Shown: piece after piece, positions 18,064 to 26,052 of the stretch
Layout of the letters: each line of letters opens with the position of its first letter
Numbering within the stretch: position 1 is the first letter of the stretch
Assembly: GCA_016865015.1 (NCBI GenBank)
Contig: CP018226.1
Coordinates: 4,726,322 to 4,790,321 of the forward strand
Reading direction: 5' to 3'
Source of the DNA: Rhizobiales bacterium IMCC20636
GTDB lineage: Bacteria > Pseudomonadota > Alphaproteobacteria > Rhizobiales > GCA-2746425
Length of the DNA: 64,000 nucleotides
Made by a program: the position numbers and the translations under genes
The notes under the pieces: generated by a model
Seen by the model: only the letters and a program-made list of their open reading frames with translations
Databases searched by the model: none
What the model was told of the DNA's origin: nothing

Positions 18064-18101
18064 TTTCAGGGTTCTATACTAGAAAGTACCCAAGCTGATA
18101 G

Positions 18102-18134
18102 AAAAACACGTGGTGCTAGTCGCCACGTGTTTTT
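18102..18134 (+). terminator. Strong terminator of the repeat protein gene
   Basis: A perfect 12-bp inverted repeat, AAAAACACGTGG and CCACGTGTTTTT, encloses a 9-base loop. It is followed by further T-rich sequence 38 bases after the stop. Because both ends are A/T runs it could act in both directions. Confidence 0.88.
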
Positions 18135-18287
18135 CCATAAGTACTTAACTTAAAGGTTTTCCTCCTCACACCTATCCCCTCCCCATTCTTCGCAAGTGCG
18201 ATTTGGGCAGCGATGACCTCATGGTGTGTGGCGGCTGACATGAGAACTCAGTGACGGGACAAGCCCTTTCGAATGAATACGATGCAA

Positions 18288-18378
18288 TTTCTGGCACCAA
18301 TTTCATGCTTCAGATCGTCCGAGGCAGTCCTAGTAAACTCCCAAAAGTCCGATAATCCGGGCCTTTTTTATTGTCTTT
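18288..18378 (+). repeat. Direct repeat copy B: degenerate tRNA-Leu 3' end plus terminator
   Basis: This is the second copy of the segment at 17172-17262. It keeps only the last few bases of the tRNA (TTCTGGCACCA, one G lost) followed by the same flank and a decayed terminator (AGTCCGATAATCCGGGCCTTTTTT). No tRNA body precedes it. It may be what is left of a tandem tRNA-Leu duplication or an attachment-site-like duplication. Confidence 0.75.
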
Positions 18379-18420
18379 TTGCCCCAAATTTTTGCTCCGA
18401 ACAGACACAATGAAGAACGA

Positions 18421-19143
18421 CTAGTCATAGTCCAGTGACGGGCCATCGGCTTTGTTCAGATTGTTCAGAAAGCGGGCCTTGCTGCGCAAGACATGGTCTT
18501 CGGACAGTTTGCCCGCAGCCTCGCCATCGCCCTTGCGGAACGCTTCAAGCATGTGACGGTGATCTTCATTGCGATCCGCGAGTCCGGATTCTGTGGCCAA
18601 TGACTGACGCCTGAACAAGCGGGCCTGAAGGAACATCCGGCGCTGTAGTGCGATCAAAGGACGGTTGCCGGTCGACATGACAATTGCATCATGGAAACGG
18701 GTGTTCAGGGCAATATAGGCATCGATGTCATCGACACCGATGACCTGATCCATTTGCTCCACCAGGCTTTCCAGTTCGTCCATTTGACGGTGCGACAGGT
18801 TGCCGGCGGCTTCGCGCCCGGCAAGCCGCCAAAGCGCACTGCGGATATCGAATTCGTGCAATACGTCCTGCAAATGCACTTTTCGCACGACAACGCCACG
18901 ATTTGGCAGGATATCGACCAGACCGGCCTCTTGCAGCACCCGGCAAGCCTCACGGATAGGCCCGCGACTCACATTCCATTGGGCCGCGAGGGTTTTCTCC
19001 TTCAACCGGTCCCCCGCTTTCAGATCACCTTCCAGAACCAGGCGCTCCAACCGCTCGAGAAGCAGATCCACCAGGGGACGCTCATCATCGGTCAAAACAT
19101 CGCGCTGGTCCTGGGGTGTTTCAAGGTCTAAAGGGTTCTGCAT
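18421..19143 (-). CDS. GntR family regulator, FadR/FCD type
   Basis: The N-terminal winged helix is visible as LKEKTLAAQWNVSRGPIREACRVLQ (about residues 47-71) followed by LPNRGVVVRKV, the wing. The C-terminal FCD ligand domain carries the metal-binding His/Asp positions in the segments LNTRFHDAIV and RNEDHRHMLEAF. Such proteins repress catabolic operons and are released by the substrate or an intermediate. It is divergent from the hydroxyacid dehydrogenase gene, and an inverted repeat between the two is the likely operator, so it should control the 19.3-26 kb locus and itself. Confidence 0.92.
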   Translation of the reverse strand: MQNPLDLETPQDQRDVLTDDERPLVDLLLERLERLVLEGDLKAGDRLKEKTLAAQWNVSRGPIREACRVLQEAGLVDILPNRGVVVRKVHLQDVLHEFDIRSALWRLAGREAAGNLSHRQMDELESLVEQMDQVIGVDDIDAYIALNTRFHDAIVMSTGNRPLIALQRRMFLQARLFRRQSLATESGLADRNEDHRHMLEAFRKGDGEAAGKLSEDHVLRSKARFLNNLNKADGPSLDYD

Positions 19144-19177
19144 GTGGCACCGAGTGTTGACGTCTCAAATATTATGC

Positions 19178-19207
19178 TGACACTTTACTGAAAGTGTTGA
19201 CACTTTA
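19178..19207. promoter_or_regulatory. Probable GntR operator upstream of the hydroxyacid catabolic locus
   Basis: ACACTTT-ACTG-AAAGTGT (19180-19197) is a perfect 7-bp inverted repeat. The 10-mer TGACACTTTA occurs at 19178-19187 and again at 19198-19207, exactly 20 bases apart. The site lies 37-66 bases upstream of the GntR start codon and about 80-105 bases before the dehydrogenase gene. Confidence 0.65.
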
Positions 19208-19284
19208 TGTGTGTTGGCGATACATAGCAAGCGTCGCCTCCTCCTTAACTATAGAACGAGAGCGATTCCGGGGGGAATTTTTCT

Positions 19285-20334
19285 ATGAATGGCGCGAGCA
19301 TGCAGTTCAAAGTCGCGATTGCCGGTGATTTTCGCGATCGCGACGGGCAGATCAAATTTGACCCGGATGCGCTGGCCTGCCTTGAGGCCAACCCGACAAT
19401 CGACGTGACCTTTCTTGATTGCCCGGTCGGCGGACCTCTTCCGGAAAACGTTTTTAGCGACTTCGATGCGCTGATCATGAAACGCACACCAGTTGCCGCC
19501 GCGGCCCTCGACCGGTCAGACCTGCGAATAAAACATATTTCGCGTCAGGGCACCGGTGTCGAGCACCTTGATATCGACGCCTGCACTGCTGCCGGGATTC
19601 TGATTTCCAACACACCGAACTCGGTTCGCCGTCCGATGGCCTCGGGCGCGATGGCTCTGCTTTTGAACCTTGCCCATAATGTGCACGGCAAGGATGCGGG
19701 CCTGCGGGCGGATGGTTGGGCAAGCCGCTTCCGCAGCCAGGCGCCCGGCCTTGGTGGCCGCACTCTGGGCCTGATCGGCTGCGGCAGCATCGGCAGTGAG
19801 ATTCTGAAGCTCTGCACGCCCTGGGAGATGCGCCGCATCGTATCAGCCCCGTCCAAGACGGATGCCGAAATCGAGCGGTTTGACGCAACACGGGTCGAAC
19901 TGGACGTCTTGCTGGAGCAGTCAGATTTTGTACTTCTGTGCTGTCCGCTGACCCCTTCCACCAAACAGATGATCAACCAGGACACGCTGAGCCGGATGAA
20001 ACCGGGCAGCTATCTGATCAATATAGGCCGGGGAGAGCTGGTTGATGAACCTGCCCTGATAGACGCGCTGTCGCGCGGTCATCTGGCCGGTGCGGCACTG
20101 GATGTTTTCAATCCCGAGCCACCAGCACCGGACAATCCACTGATAGACATGCCGAACGTTATTCTGACGGCGCACAATATCGGCATGACTGCTGAAAGCA
20201 TTCGGCTGGGGAACACGATGGCTGCCGCTGCTGTGGCAGCCCTGGCAAAAGGACTGCGACCTGAAAGCGTCGTCAATCCCGCTGTTCTTGAACATTCGCG
20301 GCTGAAGGGACTTTTGGACACCGCGAAGGACTAA
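19285..20334 (+). CDS. D-isomer-specific 2-hydroxyacid dehydrogenase
   Basis: This NAD(P)-dependent enzyme interconverts a 2-hydroxyacid and the 2-oxoacid. The coenzyme loop is GLIGCGSIGSEI, preceded by GRTL. The catalytic Arg is in the INIGRGELVDEPAL block (RGELVDE), the Glu in NPEPPAPDNP and the His in TAHNIGMTAE. The lid begins RQGTGVEHLDIDAC. Length is 349. GGGGGGAA lies 9 bases before the ATG at 19285. It is the first gene of the locus, ahead of the TctCBA importer. It resembles phosphoglycerate-dehydrogenase-like and (S)-sulfolactate-dehydrogenase-like enzymes; the natural substrate is not fixed by the sequence. Confidence 0.9.
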   Translation: MNGASMQFKVAIAGDFRDRDGQIKFDPDALACLEANPTIDVTFLDCPVGGPLPENVFSDFDALIMKRTPVAAAALDRSDLRIKHISRQGTGVEHLDIDACTAAGILISNTPNSVRRPMASGAMALLLNLAHNVHGKDAGLRADGWASRFRSQAPGLGGRTLGLIGCGSIGSEILKLCTPWEMRRIVSAPSKTDAEIERFDATRVELDVLLEQSDFVLLCCPLTPSTKQMINQDTLSRMKPGSYLINIGRGELVDEPALIDALSRGHLAGAALDVFNPEPPAPDNPLIDMPNVILTAHNIGMTAESIRLGNTMAAAAVAALAKGLRPESVVNPAVLEHSRLKGLLDTAKD

Positions 20335-20368
20335 TCTGAAGACTTAACAACGAAGGAGGAAACAAGAC

Positions 20369-21322
20369 ATGAAATCGATACTCAAAATTGCTGTGGCGGC
20401 CACCGCTATAAGTGCGGCAGGACTGGCCACTGCGGCGGACTACCCGGAGAAGCCAATCCGGCTGATCGCGCCTTTCGCACAAGGCGGCTCGACCAGCAAT
20501 GCCGCACGCGTCATGGCCAAGGCCATCGAAGACAATGATTTGCTACCGGTTCCGATCATCATCAGCTATGTGCCCGGTGCTGCCGGAACAATCGGCGCGC
20601 GTCAGGTGAAGGATGCTGACCCCGACGGTTATTCCGCCCTGATCTGGCATGTTGCGGCAAATGGCTCGCAGGCCATGGGCAATGTGGATTTCGGTCCTGA
20701 CGATTTCGAACTCGTCGCAGGTACAGACCGCAAATGCTACATGATCGTGGTGCGCGAAACTTCCGAATATCAGACGCTCACCGAGTTGATGGAGGCGGCC
20801 AAGGCCAACCCCAACACGATCATTTCGGCAGATAATCTGGGCGGAGCGAACCATATCGCATCCGTGCTGGCTGAAGACTCACTGCCAGGCGCTGCTTTCC
20901 GGCACGTCCAGTTCGGCGGCACGGCTAAAACCTATCCCGCCCTGCTTGGCAGCCATGCCGAGGTCAATGCAAGCTCGCCATCAGCCTTGTCGAGCACCAC
21001 AACCAAGGGTCTGCGCGTCCTCGGCTATATGGGCCCGGAGCGGCATCCCGATTACCCGGATGTGCCAACGTTCAAGGAACTCGGCTATGACACCGAATTC
21101 TGCATGTATAGCTGGTGGTTCATGCCAAAGGGCACGCCTGCAGACCGGGTTGCGGTTCTGCGTGACGCCATGGTCAAGGCAATGGACACCGACTATCTGC
21201 ACGAACAGACCAAGGCACAGGGTGTCGAGCACATCATCATTACTGGTGACGAGCTGAAAACTGTCATGGAAGCAGAGAAGACCAAGATCTCTGCCATTGG
21301 CGCGCGTCTGCGCGGCGAATAG
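20369..21322 (+). CDS. tctC: Tripartite tricarboxylate transporter substrate-binding protein (TctC)
   Basis: This is the periplasmic receptor of a TTT importer. A Sec signal peptide (LKIAVAATAISAAGLATAA) is followed by YPEKPIRLIAPFAQGGSTSNAARVMAKAI, the classic opening of Bug/TctC receptors. VPGAAGTIGARQVKDADPDGY and HVQFGGTAKTYPALLGSHAE follow. The family binds carboxylates through water-mediated contacts. GAAGGAGGAA lies just before the ATG, the best ribosome site in the locus. A strong hairpin follows the stop, consistent with receptor made in excess over the membrane parts. Confidence 0.93.
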   Translation: MKSILKIAVAATAISAAGLATAADYPEKPIRLIAPFAQGGSTSNAARVMAKAIEDNDLLPVPIIISYVPGAAGTIGARQVKDADPDGYSALIWHVAANGSQAMGNVDFGPDDFELVAGTDRKCYMIVVRETSEYQTLTELMEAAKANPNTIISADNLGGANHIASVLAEDSLPGAAFRHVQFGGTAKTYPALLGSHAEVNASSPSALSSTTTKGLRVLGYMGPERHPDYPDVPTFKELGYDTEFCMYSWWFMPKGTPADRVAVLRDAMVKAMDTDYLHEQTKAQGVEHIIITGDELKTVMEAEKTKISAIGARLRGE

Positions 21323-21336
21323 ACCACACCACCAAT

Positions 21337-21363
21337 GCCGGCCCCGCAAATTCCGGGGCCGGC
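21337..21363 (+). promoter_or_regulatory. Intercistronic hairpin between tctC and tctB
   Basis: GCCGGCCCCG and CGGGGCCGGC form a perfect 10-bp GC stem with a 7-base loop, 14 bases after the tctC stop. No T-run follows, so it is more likely an mRNA-stabilising or partial termination element than a full terminator. Confidence 0.7.
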
Positions 21364-21385
21364 CGACGGCACAAAGGATGCTGAA

Positions 21386-21901
21386 ATGAGCGACAAAATC
21401 ACCACTGCCCGCTTTGAACTCTTTGTCTATGCAGTCCTGCTGTGCATCGTCACCGCGATCTTCTGGTCGACCCTGGACCTGCCCACCTCGACACGCGAAC
21501 CTCTTGGCTCTGCGTCAATCCCGCAGATCGTCTCGGTAATCGTGGCGATCTTCTGCATTATCCTGATTCTGCGCTCCTTGCGCGCCCAGCGGGCCGCAGC
21601 AGCAGCCCCTGCCACCGAAGCTGATGCCTTGCAGAGTGTCGAAGCGAAAGCGCCCTCTGCCTATCGACGGCGGACCGACAAGGCCGCGATCTGCTTCGGT
21701 CTGGCACTTGTCTTTGCCTTCGCCCTTGACCAACGGCTGGTCAACGCGGCGATCCTGACGCCTGCGTTCCTGCTGGCTCTGATGCTGGTTTTGCAGGGGT
21801 TTCGCCCGCGTTCGATCCTGCCCTCTGTGGTGATCGCCCTCCTTGTCGGGATCACGACCACCTATGTTTTCAAACATTTCTTCTACATTGATCTTCCGTA
21901 A
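21386..21901 (+). CDS. tctB: Tripartite tricarboxylate transporter small membrane subunit (TctB)
   Basis: This 171-residue protein has four hydrophobic segments (FELFVYAVLLCIVTAIFW, IVSVIVAIFCIILILR, AAICFGLALVFAFALD and ILPSVVIALLVGITTTYVF), as in TctB. It partners TctA in the inner membrane. The stretch between segments two and three is an Ala/Lys-rich cytoplasmic or periplasmic loop. The ATG at 21386 has AAAGGA upstream. The sequence is divergent as usual for this subunit, so the call leans on its place between tctC and tctA. Confidence 0.88.
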   Translation: MSDKITTARFELFVYAVLLCIVTAIFWSTLDLPTSTREPLGSASIPQIVSVIVAIFCIILILRSLRAQRAAAAAPATEADALQSVEAKAPSAYRRRTDKAAICFGLALVFAFALDQRLVNAAILTPAFLLALMLVLQGFRPRSILPSVVIALLVGITTTYVFKHFFYIDLP

Positions 21902-21918
21902 AGTCTGGACCACGCACC

Positions 21919-23421
21919 ATGGATGCTTTTCTCTCTGCCACCGGACATATCCTGACCCCAATACCGCTCCTGTGGTGTTTCCTCGGCGTCACGCTGGGGA
22001 TCATTGTCGGGGCAATACCCGGCCTCAGCGGCTCGATGTTGATCACCATGACGGTGCCGCTCACCTTCTTCATGGGAAGCTCCTATGACGCGCTGATCCT
22101 GCTGATCGCGATGTATGTCGGCTCGATCAGCGGCGGGTTGATTTCCGCCACCTTGCTCAGGATGCCCGGCACGCCGGCTGCGATCATGACAACGCTGGAC
22201 GGTTACCCGATGGCCCAGCGTGGCCAGGTCGGCCGTGCGCTTGGCCTCGGCATCACCGCCAGCTTTGTTGGCGGGGTCATCTCCTGGGTCTTTCTCATCG
22301 CATTATCGCCAACCCTTGCGGTCTGGGCGACCTATTTCGGGCCGTGGGAGTATTTCACTCTGGTCCTGATGGCCCTCGTGCTGATTGCGTCACTCACCCA
22401 GGGATCCATGATCAAAGGCCTGCTGGCTGGTTTTCTCGGCATGCTTGCCTCAATGCCGGGGGTTGATCCCAGCACCGGCATGTTGCGGCTTACTTTCGGC
22501 TTCAACTCATGGGCTGGTGGGTTCAACCTGTTGCCGGTACTGCTCGGGGTCTTCGTTGTCAGTCAGGTCCTGAAATACATCATCGACGCCGAACGCCCGG
22601 TGACGCGGATCGCTGCATCCAACAAGGGCATGTTCATGACTCTCGCCGACTGGAAGCGACAGGCCACCAACCTGATCCGCTCCTCTGTGATTGGAACATG
22701 GATTGGCATCCTGCCCGGCATTGGCGCGTCAATCGGGTCGATCTGCGCCTATACTGCCGCCAAAAACATGTCAAAAACGCCCGAAAAATTCGGCACCGGT
22801 TTCGACGATGGTATCGTCGCCTCCGAGGCGGCCAACAATGCGACCATCGGTGGTGCTCTGGTGCCGCTGGTAACGATGGGCATTCCCGGCAGCGTGATTG
22901 ATGCGATTCTCATCGGCGCGCTGCTGATGCATAATCTGCAACCCGGTCCGCTGCTGTTCGTGACCGACCCGGAGGTGCCATACACTATTATCTCCACCCA
23001 TCTGATTGCCAACTTCATGATGCTGGCGGTGATGCTGGTGTCGGTGAAATGGATATCCAAGTTGATCCTGGTGCCGACAGCCTATCTGATGCCGGTGATC
23101 CTGATGTTCTGTCTGGTCGGGGCCTATTCGCTGCAGAACCAGCCATTTGATGTCTGGGTCACACTGGCCTTTGGCGTGCTGGGCTTCGTTCTGGAAAAGA
23201 TCAAGGTGCCACTCGCACCCTTTGTCATCGGCTTTATCCTTGCCGGACTTGCAGAAGCGGAACTGCGTTCCGGCCTGATGGCCTCAGCCGGTTCGATCGA
23301 ACCGCTGTTTACACGTCCGATCTCGGCAAGTTTTCTGGCAGTCTCGCTGTTCATGCTGGTCTGGTCATTCTGGGGTGAATGGCGCAGATCACGAACCCAG
23401 GCCGGGGGAGCTGCTGCATGA
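21919..23421 (+). CDS. tctA: Tripartite tricarboxylate transporter large membrane subunit (TctA)
   Basis: This is the 500-residue multi-span permease subunit. The signature GIIVGAIPGLSGSMLITMTVPLTF lies near residue 30 (quoted in part as GAIPGLSGSM), and a second inverted copy of the motif is GILPGIGASIGS near residue 257. MGIPGSVIDAILIGALLMH and FVIGFILAGLAE are also typical. Import is driven by a cation gradient. Its last bases overlap the next gene by ATGA, so transport and catabolism are co-translated. Confidence 0.95.
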   Translation: MDAFLSATGHILTPIPLLWCFLGVTLGIIVGAIPGLSGSMLITMTVPLTFFMGSSYDALILLIAMYVGSISGGLISATLLRMPGTPAAIMTTLDGYPMAQRGQVGRALGLGITASFVGGVISWVFLIALSPTLAVWATYFGPWEYFTLVLMALVLIASLTQGSMIKGLLAGFLGMLASMPGVDPSTGMLRLTFGFNSWAGGFNLLPVLLGVFVVSQVLKYIIDAERPVTRIAASNKGMFMTLADWKRQATNLIRSSVIGTWIGILPGIGASIGSICAYTAAKNMSKTPEKFGTGFDDGIVASEAANNATIGGALVPLVTMGIPGSVIDAILIGALLMHNLQPGPLLFVTDPEVPYTIISTHLIANFMMLAVMLVSVKWISKLILVPTAYLMPVILMFCLVGAYSLQNQPFDVWVTLAFGVLGFVLEKIKVPLAPFVIGFILAGLAEAELRSGLMASAGSIEPLFTRPISASFLAVSLFMLVWSFWGEWRRSRTQAGGAAA

Positions 23422-24536
23422 CCACCCCAACCATAAAAGCCATTACCTGCCACAATCTGCGCATAGACCAAAAGACCGATTGGGCTCTGATCGAACTGAC
23501 ATGCTCGGACGGGATCACCGGCTGGGGCGAAAGCTCGGCAAACAGGACCGGTCCGGTGCTGGCGGCCATCACTGCCCAAATCAGCTCACAGCTTGTGGGC
23601 CAGCCTGCCTTGCCCAACACCGTAAACCGCCTGCTCGGCCCGCGCACAAGTGGTCTGCTTCAGCACGCTGTCATCAGCGGTATCGAACAGGCACTGTGGG
23701 ACGCGCAGGGCCATCGCCTCGGCCTGCCGGTTTCGACCCTGCTCGGCGGTGCGCTGCATGACCGGATTGCGGTCTATGCCAATATAAACCGGCGCACCCG
23801 CTCCCGCGTTCCCGAAGGCTTTGCCGAATCCGCAACCCTGGCCATGGCTGCAGGTCATACCCACTTCAAGCTTGCGCCCTTTGACGGTATGGGCACTGGC
23901 GACCCGCTGGGCGATGAGGTGCGCATGGCTGCTGGCATCGATTGTCTGCTGGCAGTCTGCGAGGCCGTAGGTGATCCGGGCAAGGTGATGGTCGATTGCC
24001 ACTGGCGCTTTGAAGAAGCTATTGCCTTTCGGCTCATCGAAACTGCGGCCGAACTCGGCCTGTTCTGGGTGGAGTGCCCGGTGCCCGAAACTGCAGCAAA
24101 TTTTCCCCTGTTGAAACGCTTGAAAGATCAGGCCAGCCGCAAGGGGTTGCGCTTGGCCGGTGTTGAAAAATGCCTGGATCTCGCGGACATCCGCCCGCAT
24201 GTCGAGGGGCGTCACTACGACGTATTGATGCCCGATGTAAAATATATTGGCGGATTTGCCGGCACCCGCAGCGTGGCTGAATTGGCCGCCACTTCACAGA
24301 TCCACATCGCGCCGCATAATCCCACCGGACCGGTCTGCCATGCAGGCAGTGTCGCGGTCTCCTCAATGCTGACCAATTTCCTGATCCTTGAGACACAGTT
24401 TGACGAGACACCGCTGTTTGACCAACTGACGGGGCAATCCATGATTGTCGAAAATGGTACGATCGCCGTGCCACAGACGCCGGGCCTCGGCCTCACTCTG
24501 GACCGTGCGCTCATCGCAGAGCTCAAGATCGAATGA
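23418..24536 (+). CDS. Enolase superfamily (mandelate racemase/galactonate dehydratase-like) enzyme
   Basis: These Mg-dependent enzymes abstract the proton alpha to a carboxylate. The capping domain starts IKAITCHNLRIDQKTDWAL. Barrel residues include a Lys in HFKLAPFDG, metal ligands Asp in VMVDCHW, Glu in WVECPVPE and Glu in GVEKC, and the His in IAPHNPTGPVCHAGS, which resembles the PHNP/PHCP segment of D-galactonate dehydratases. Length is 372. It starts inside the tctA stop and overlaps the UxaA-like gene by 4 bases. A dehydratase of an aldonate or other hydroxyacid is likely; a racemase or cycloisomerase cannot be excluded. Confidence 0.85.
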   Translation: MTTPTIKAITCHNLRIDQKTDWALIELTCSDGITGWGESSANRTGPVLAAITAQISSQLVGQPALPNTVNRLLGPRTSGLLQHAVISGIEQALWDAQGHRLGLPVSTLLGGALHDRIAVYANINRRTRSRVPEGFAESATLAMAAGHTHFKLAPFDGMGTGDPLGDEVRMAAGIDCLLAVCEAVGDPGKVMVDCHWRFEEAIAFRLIETAAELGLFWVECPVPETAANFPLLKRLKDQASRKGLRLAGVEKCLDLADIRPHVEGRHYDVLMPDVKYIGGFAGTRSVAELAATSQIHIAPHNPTGPVCHAGSVAVSSMLTNFLILETQFDETPLFDQLTGQSMIVENGTIAVPQTPGLGLTLDRALIAELKIE

Positions 24537-25693
24537 CACAAGGCTTTCAAGGCTACCGGCGCACCGACGGGTCCGTCGGCGTGCGCAACCATTTGCTGAT
24601 CTTGTCGACCACCGGATTGACAGGCCCGGCTGCACGCCGGGTTGGCATGGCGTTGCCTGCGGCCAAAGTCATCACCACACCCTATGGCAGCGGCGTGGTC
24701 GGTGAAGATGGTGCCCTGCGTGACCGCATGTTGCTCGGTTTTGCGCGCCATCCCAATGTCGGGGCCGTTCTCCTCCTGAGCGGCAAACCCCCTGAGGCTG
24801 AAGCCTATCGCGATCAGATCGTGTCGACCGGTCGACCGGTTGAGCTGTTGCTGCTCGATGATCACGGTCAGGACACTTTGCAGATCACCAATGCAGGCAT
24901 CCGTGCCGGTGCCCAACTGCTTCGTCAACTGAGCCAGGAGCCGCGTGAGTCTGCCTCTCTGTCGGAGCTGTTTCTGGCGGCGGAGTGTGGCCGCTCGGAC
25001 CCAAGTTCCGGTCTGGCTGCAAATCCCCTGGTGGGGCAGATTGCCGATCACATCACTTCCCAGGGCGGCCGCTTTATCGCTGGGGAAACGATGGAGTGGT
25101 TCGGCGCGGAGCATCATCTGGAAAAACGCGCAGTTTCCCAGGAGGTGGCTGACGCCATTCGCGCAGCAGTAACCCGTCGTATGGACCATGCTGCAGCCGC
25201 GGGGATAGATTTGATCGGCAACAATCCCGGGCCGACCAATATCGCTGCTGGCCTGACAACACTGGAAGAGAAATCGCTCGGCGCCGTCAAGAAGACAGGC
25301 ACTGGCCCGATTGCAGGCCTGGTCGAGCATGGACAAGCGCCTGACGGTCCCGGTTGCTGGCTTATGGATCAGCCCTTCTATGCGCCCGAATCCCTCTCAG
25401 GCCTCGTCGCAGCAGGTGCCCAAATGGTGTTGTTCACCACCGGGCCTGGCAACAGTTTCTGCAGTCTGCTCGCGCCAACCGTCAAGATATCTGCCAATGT
25501 TGACACCTGCGCACGCCTTCCCGAGCAAATCGACTTCGACGCAACCGGCATTCTTCTAGGTGCGCAATCGCTGGCCGAGGCAACAGAAGCCCTGACTGCA
25601 CATATCCTGCAGACAGGCTCCGGCGCACTGACCTTTGGGGAAATTTTGTCGGAAGGTGAAGAAGTCATCAGCCGGGTGGGAGCGTCGCTTTGA
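24533..25693 (+). CDS. UxaA-family lyase/dehydratase, large (catalytic) subunit
   Basis: The protein matches the catalytic domain of the altronate/galactarate dehydratase family. GYRRTDGSVGVRNHLLILST opens it, AECGRSDPSSGLAANPLVG holds the conserved Cys/Ser-Asp residues, ETMEWFGAEHHLEKRA and NNPGPTNIAAGLTTLEEKSL follow, and TTGPGNSFCSLLAPT is near the end. Typical one-piece enzymes carry an N-terminal SAF domain; here that domain is encoded by the next gene. This split form is also that of (2R)-sulfolactate sulfo-lyase SuyAB. The enzyme should eliminate water or sulfite from a hydroxyacid. Which one cannot be decided from the sequence. Confidence 0.85.
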   Translation: MTQGFQGYRRTDGSVGVRNHLLILSTTGLTGPAARRVGMALPAAKVITTPYGSGVVGEDGALRDRMLLGFARHPNVGAVLLLSGKPPEAEAYRDQIVSTGRPVELLLLDDHGQDTLQITNAGIRAGAQLLRQLSQEPRESASLSELFLAAECGRSDPSSGLAANPLVGQIADHITSQGGRFIAGETMEWFGAEHHLEKRAVSQEVADAIRAAVTRRMDHAAAAGIDLIGNNPGPTNIAAGLTTLEEKSLGAVKKTGTGPIAGLVEHGQAPDGPGCWLMDQPFYAPESLSGLVAAGAQMVLFTTGPGNSFCSLLAPTVKISANVDTCARLPEQIDFDATGILLGAQSLAEATEALTAHILQTGSGALTFGEILSEGEEVISRVGASL

Positions 25694-25989
25694 ACCAGAC
25701 AGAGAACACCCCGATAGAGGCGATCATGCTCGATAAGAGCGATCAGATTGCTGTCGCCCTGATCCCCTTGAAAGCCGGTCAGGACGCGCGTATCCGCACC
25801 GAGGGCGGAGACCAGTTCCTACGGATTGCCGAAGATATTCCGCGCTATCACAAGTTTGCTTTGGTCGACCTCGCCAGCGACACTATCATCAGAAAAGGCG
25901 GAGACGTGATTGGCCGGCTGTTTGTGGCCGTGAAGGCCGGAAGACACGTCCACACACAAAATCTCGTCGGCGCGACCCTGAACATATAG
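25690..25989 (+). CDS. SAF-domain small subunit of the UxaA-type enzyme
   Basis: This 99-residue protein is a lone SAF domain: AIMLDKSDQIAVALIPLKAG, then DIPRYHKFALVDLASDTIIRKGGDVIG, and a final His-rich segment VKAGRHVHTQNL. The HKFAL and HVHTQN parts match the N-terminal domain of altronate and galactarate dehydratases and the small subunit SuyA. It starts with TTG and overlaps the large-subunit gene by 4 bases, so the two chains should assemble as one enzyme. It is the last gene of the locus; the stop runs directly into a repeat sequence. Confidence 0.85.
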   Translation: MNQTENTPIEAIMLDKSDQIAVALIPLKAGQDARIRTEGGDQFLRIAEDIPRYHKFALVDLASDTIIRKGGDVIGRLFVAVKAGRHVHTQNLVGATLNI

Positions 25990-26025
25990 AGCCTGTCTCG
26001 TTCATACGGAAATATTTGACCGGAT
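25987..26025. repeat. Solo arm of the 36.5-kb inverted-repeat element
   Basis: From the TAG stop of the SAF gene, AGCCT then CTCGTTCATACGGAAATATT and TGACCGGATTT match the left arm of the element at 36532-36790 (AGCCTTTCACGTTTATACGG and so on). Only one arm is visible here and no inverted partner was seen nearby, so this is a remnant or half site. Confidence 0.65.
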
Positions 26026-26052
26026 TTTCAACTGCGCACACAGGTTTTTGTA

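Noticed and set aside
24215..25336. Reverse-strand frame of 373 residues across the enolase and UxaA-like genes
   Set aside because: Overlaps two well-supported genes and has no recognisable domain.
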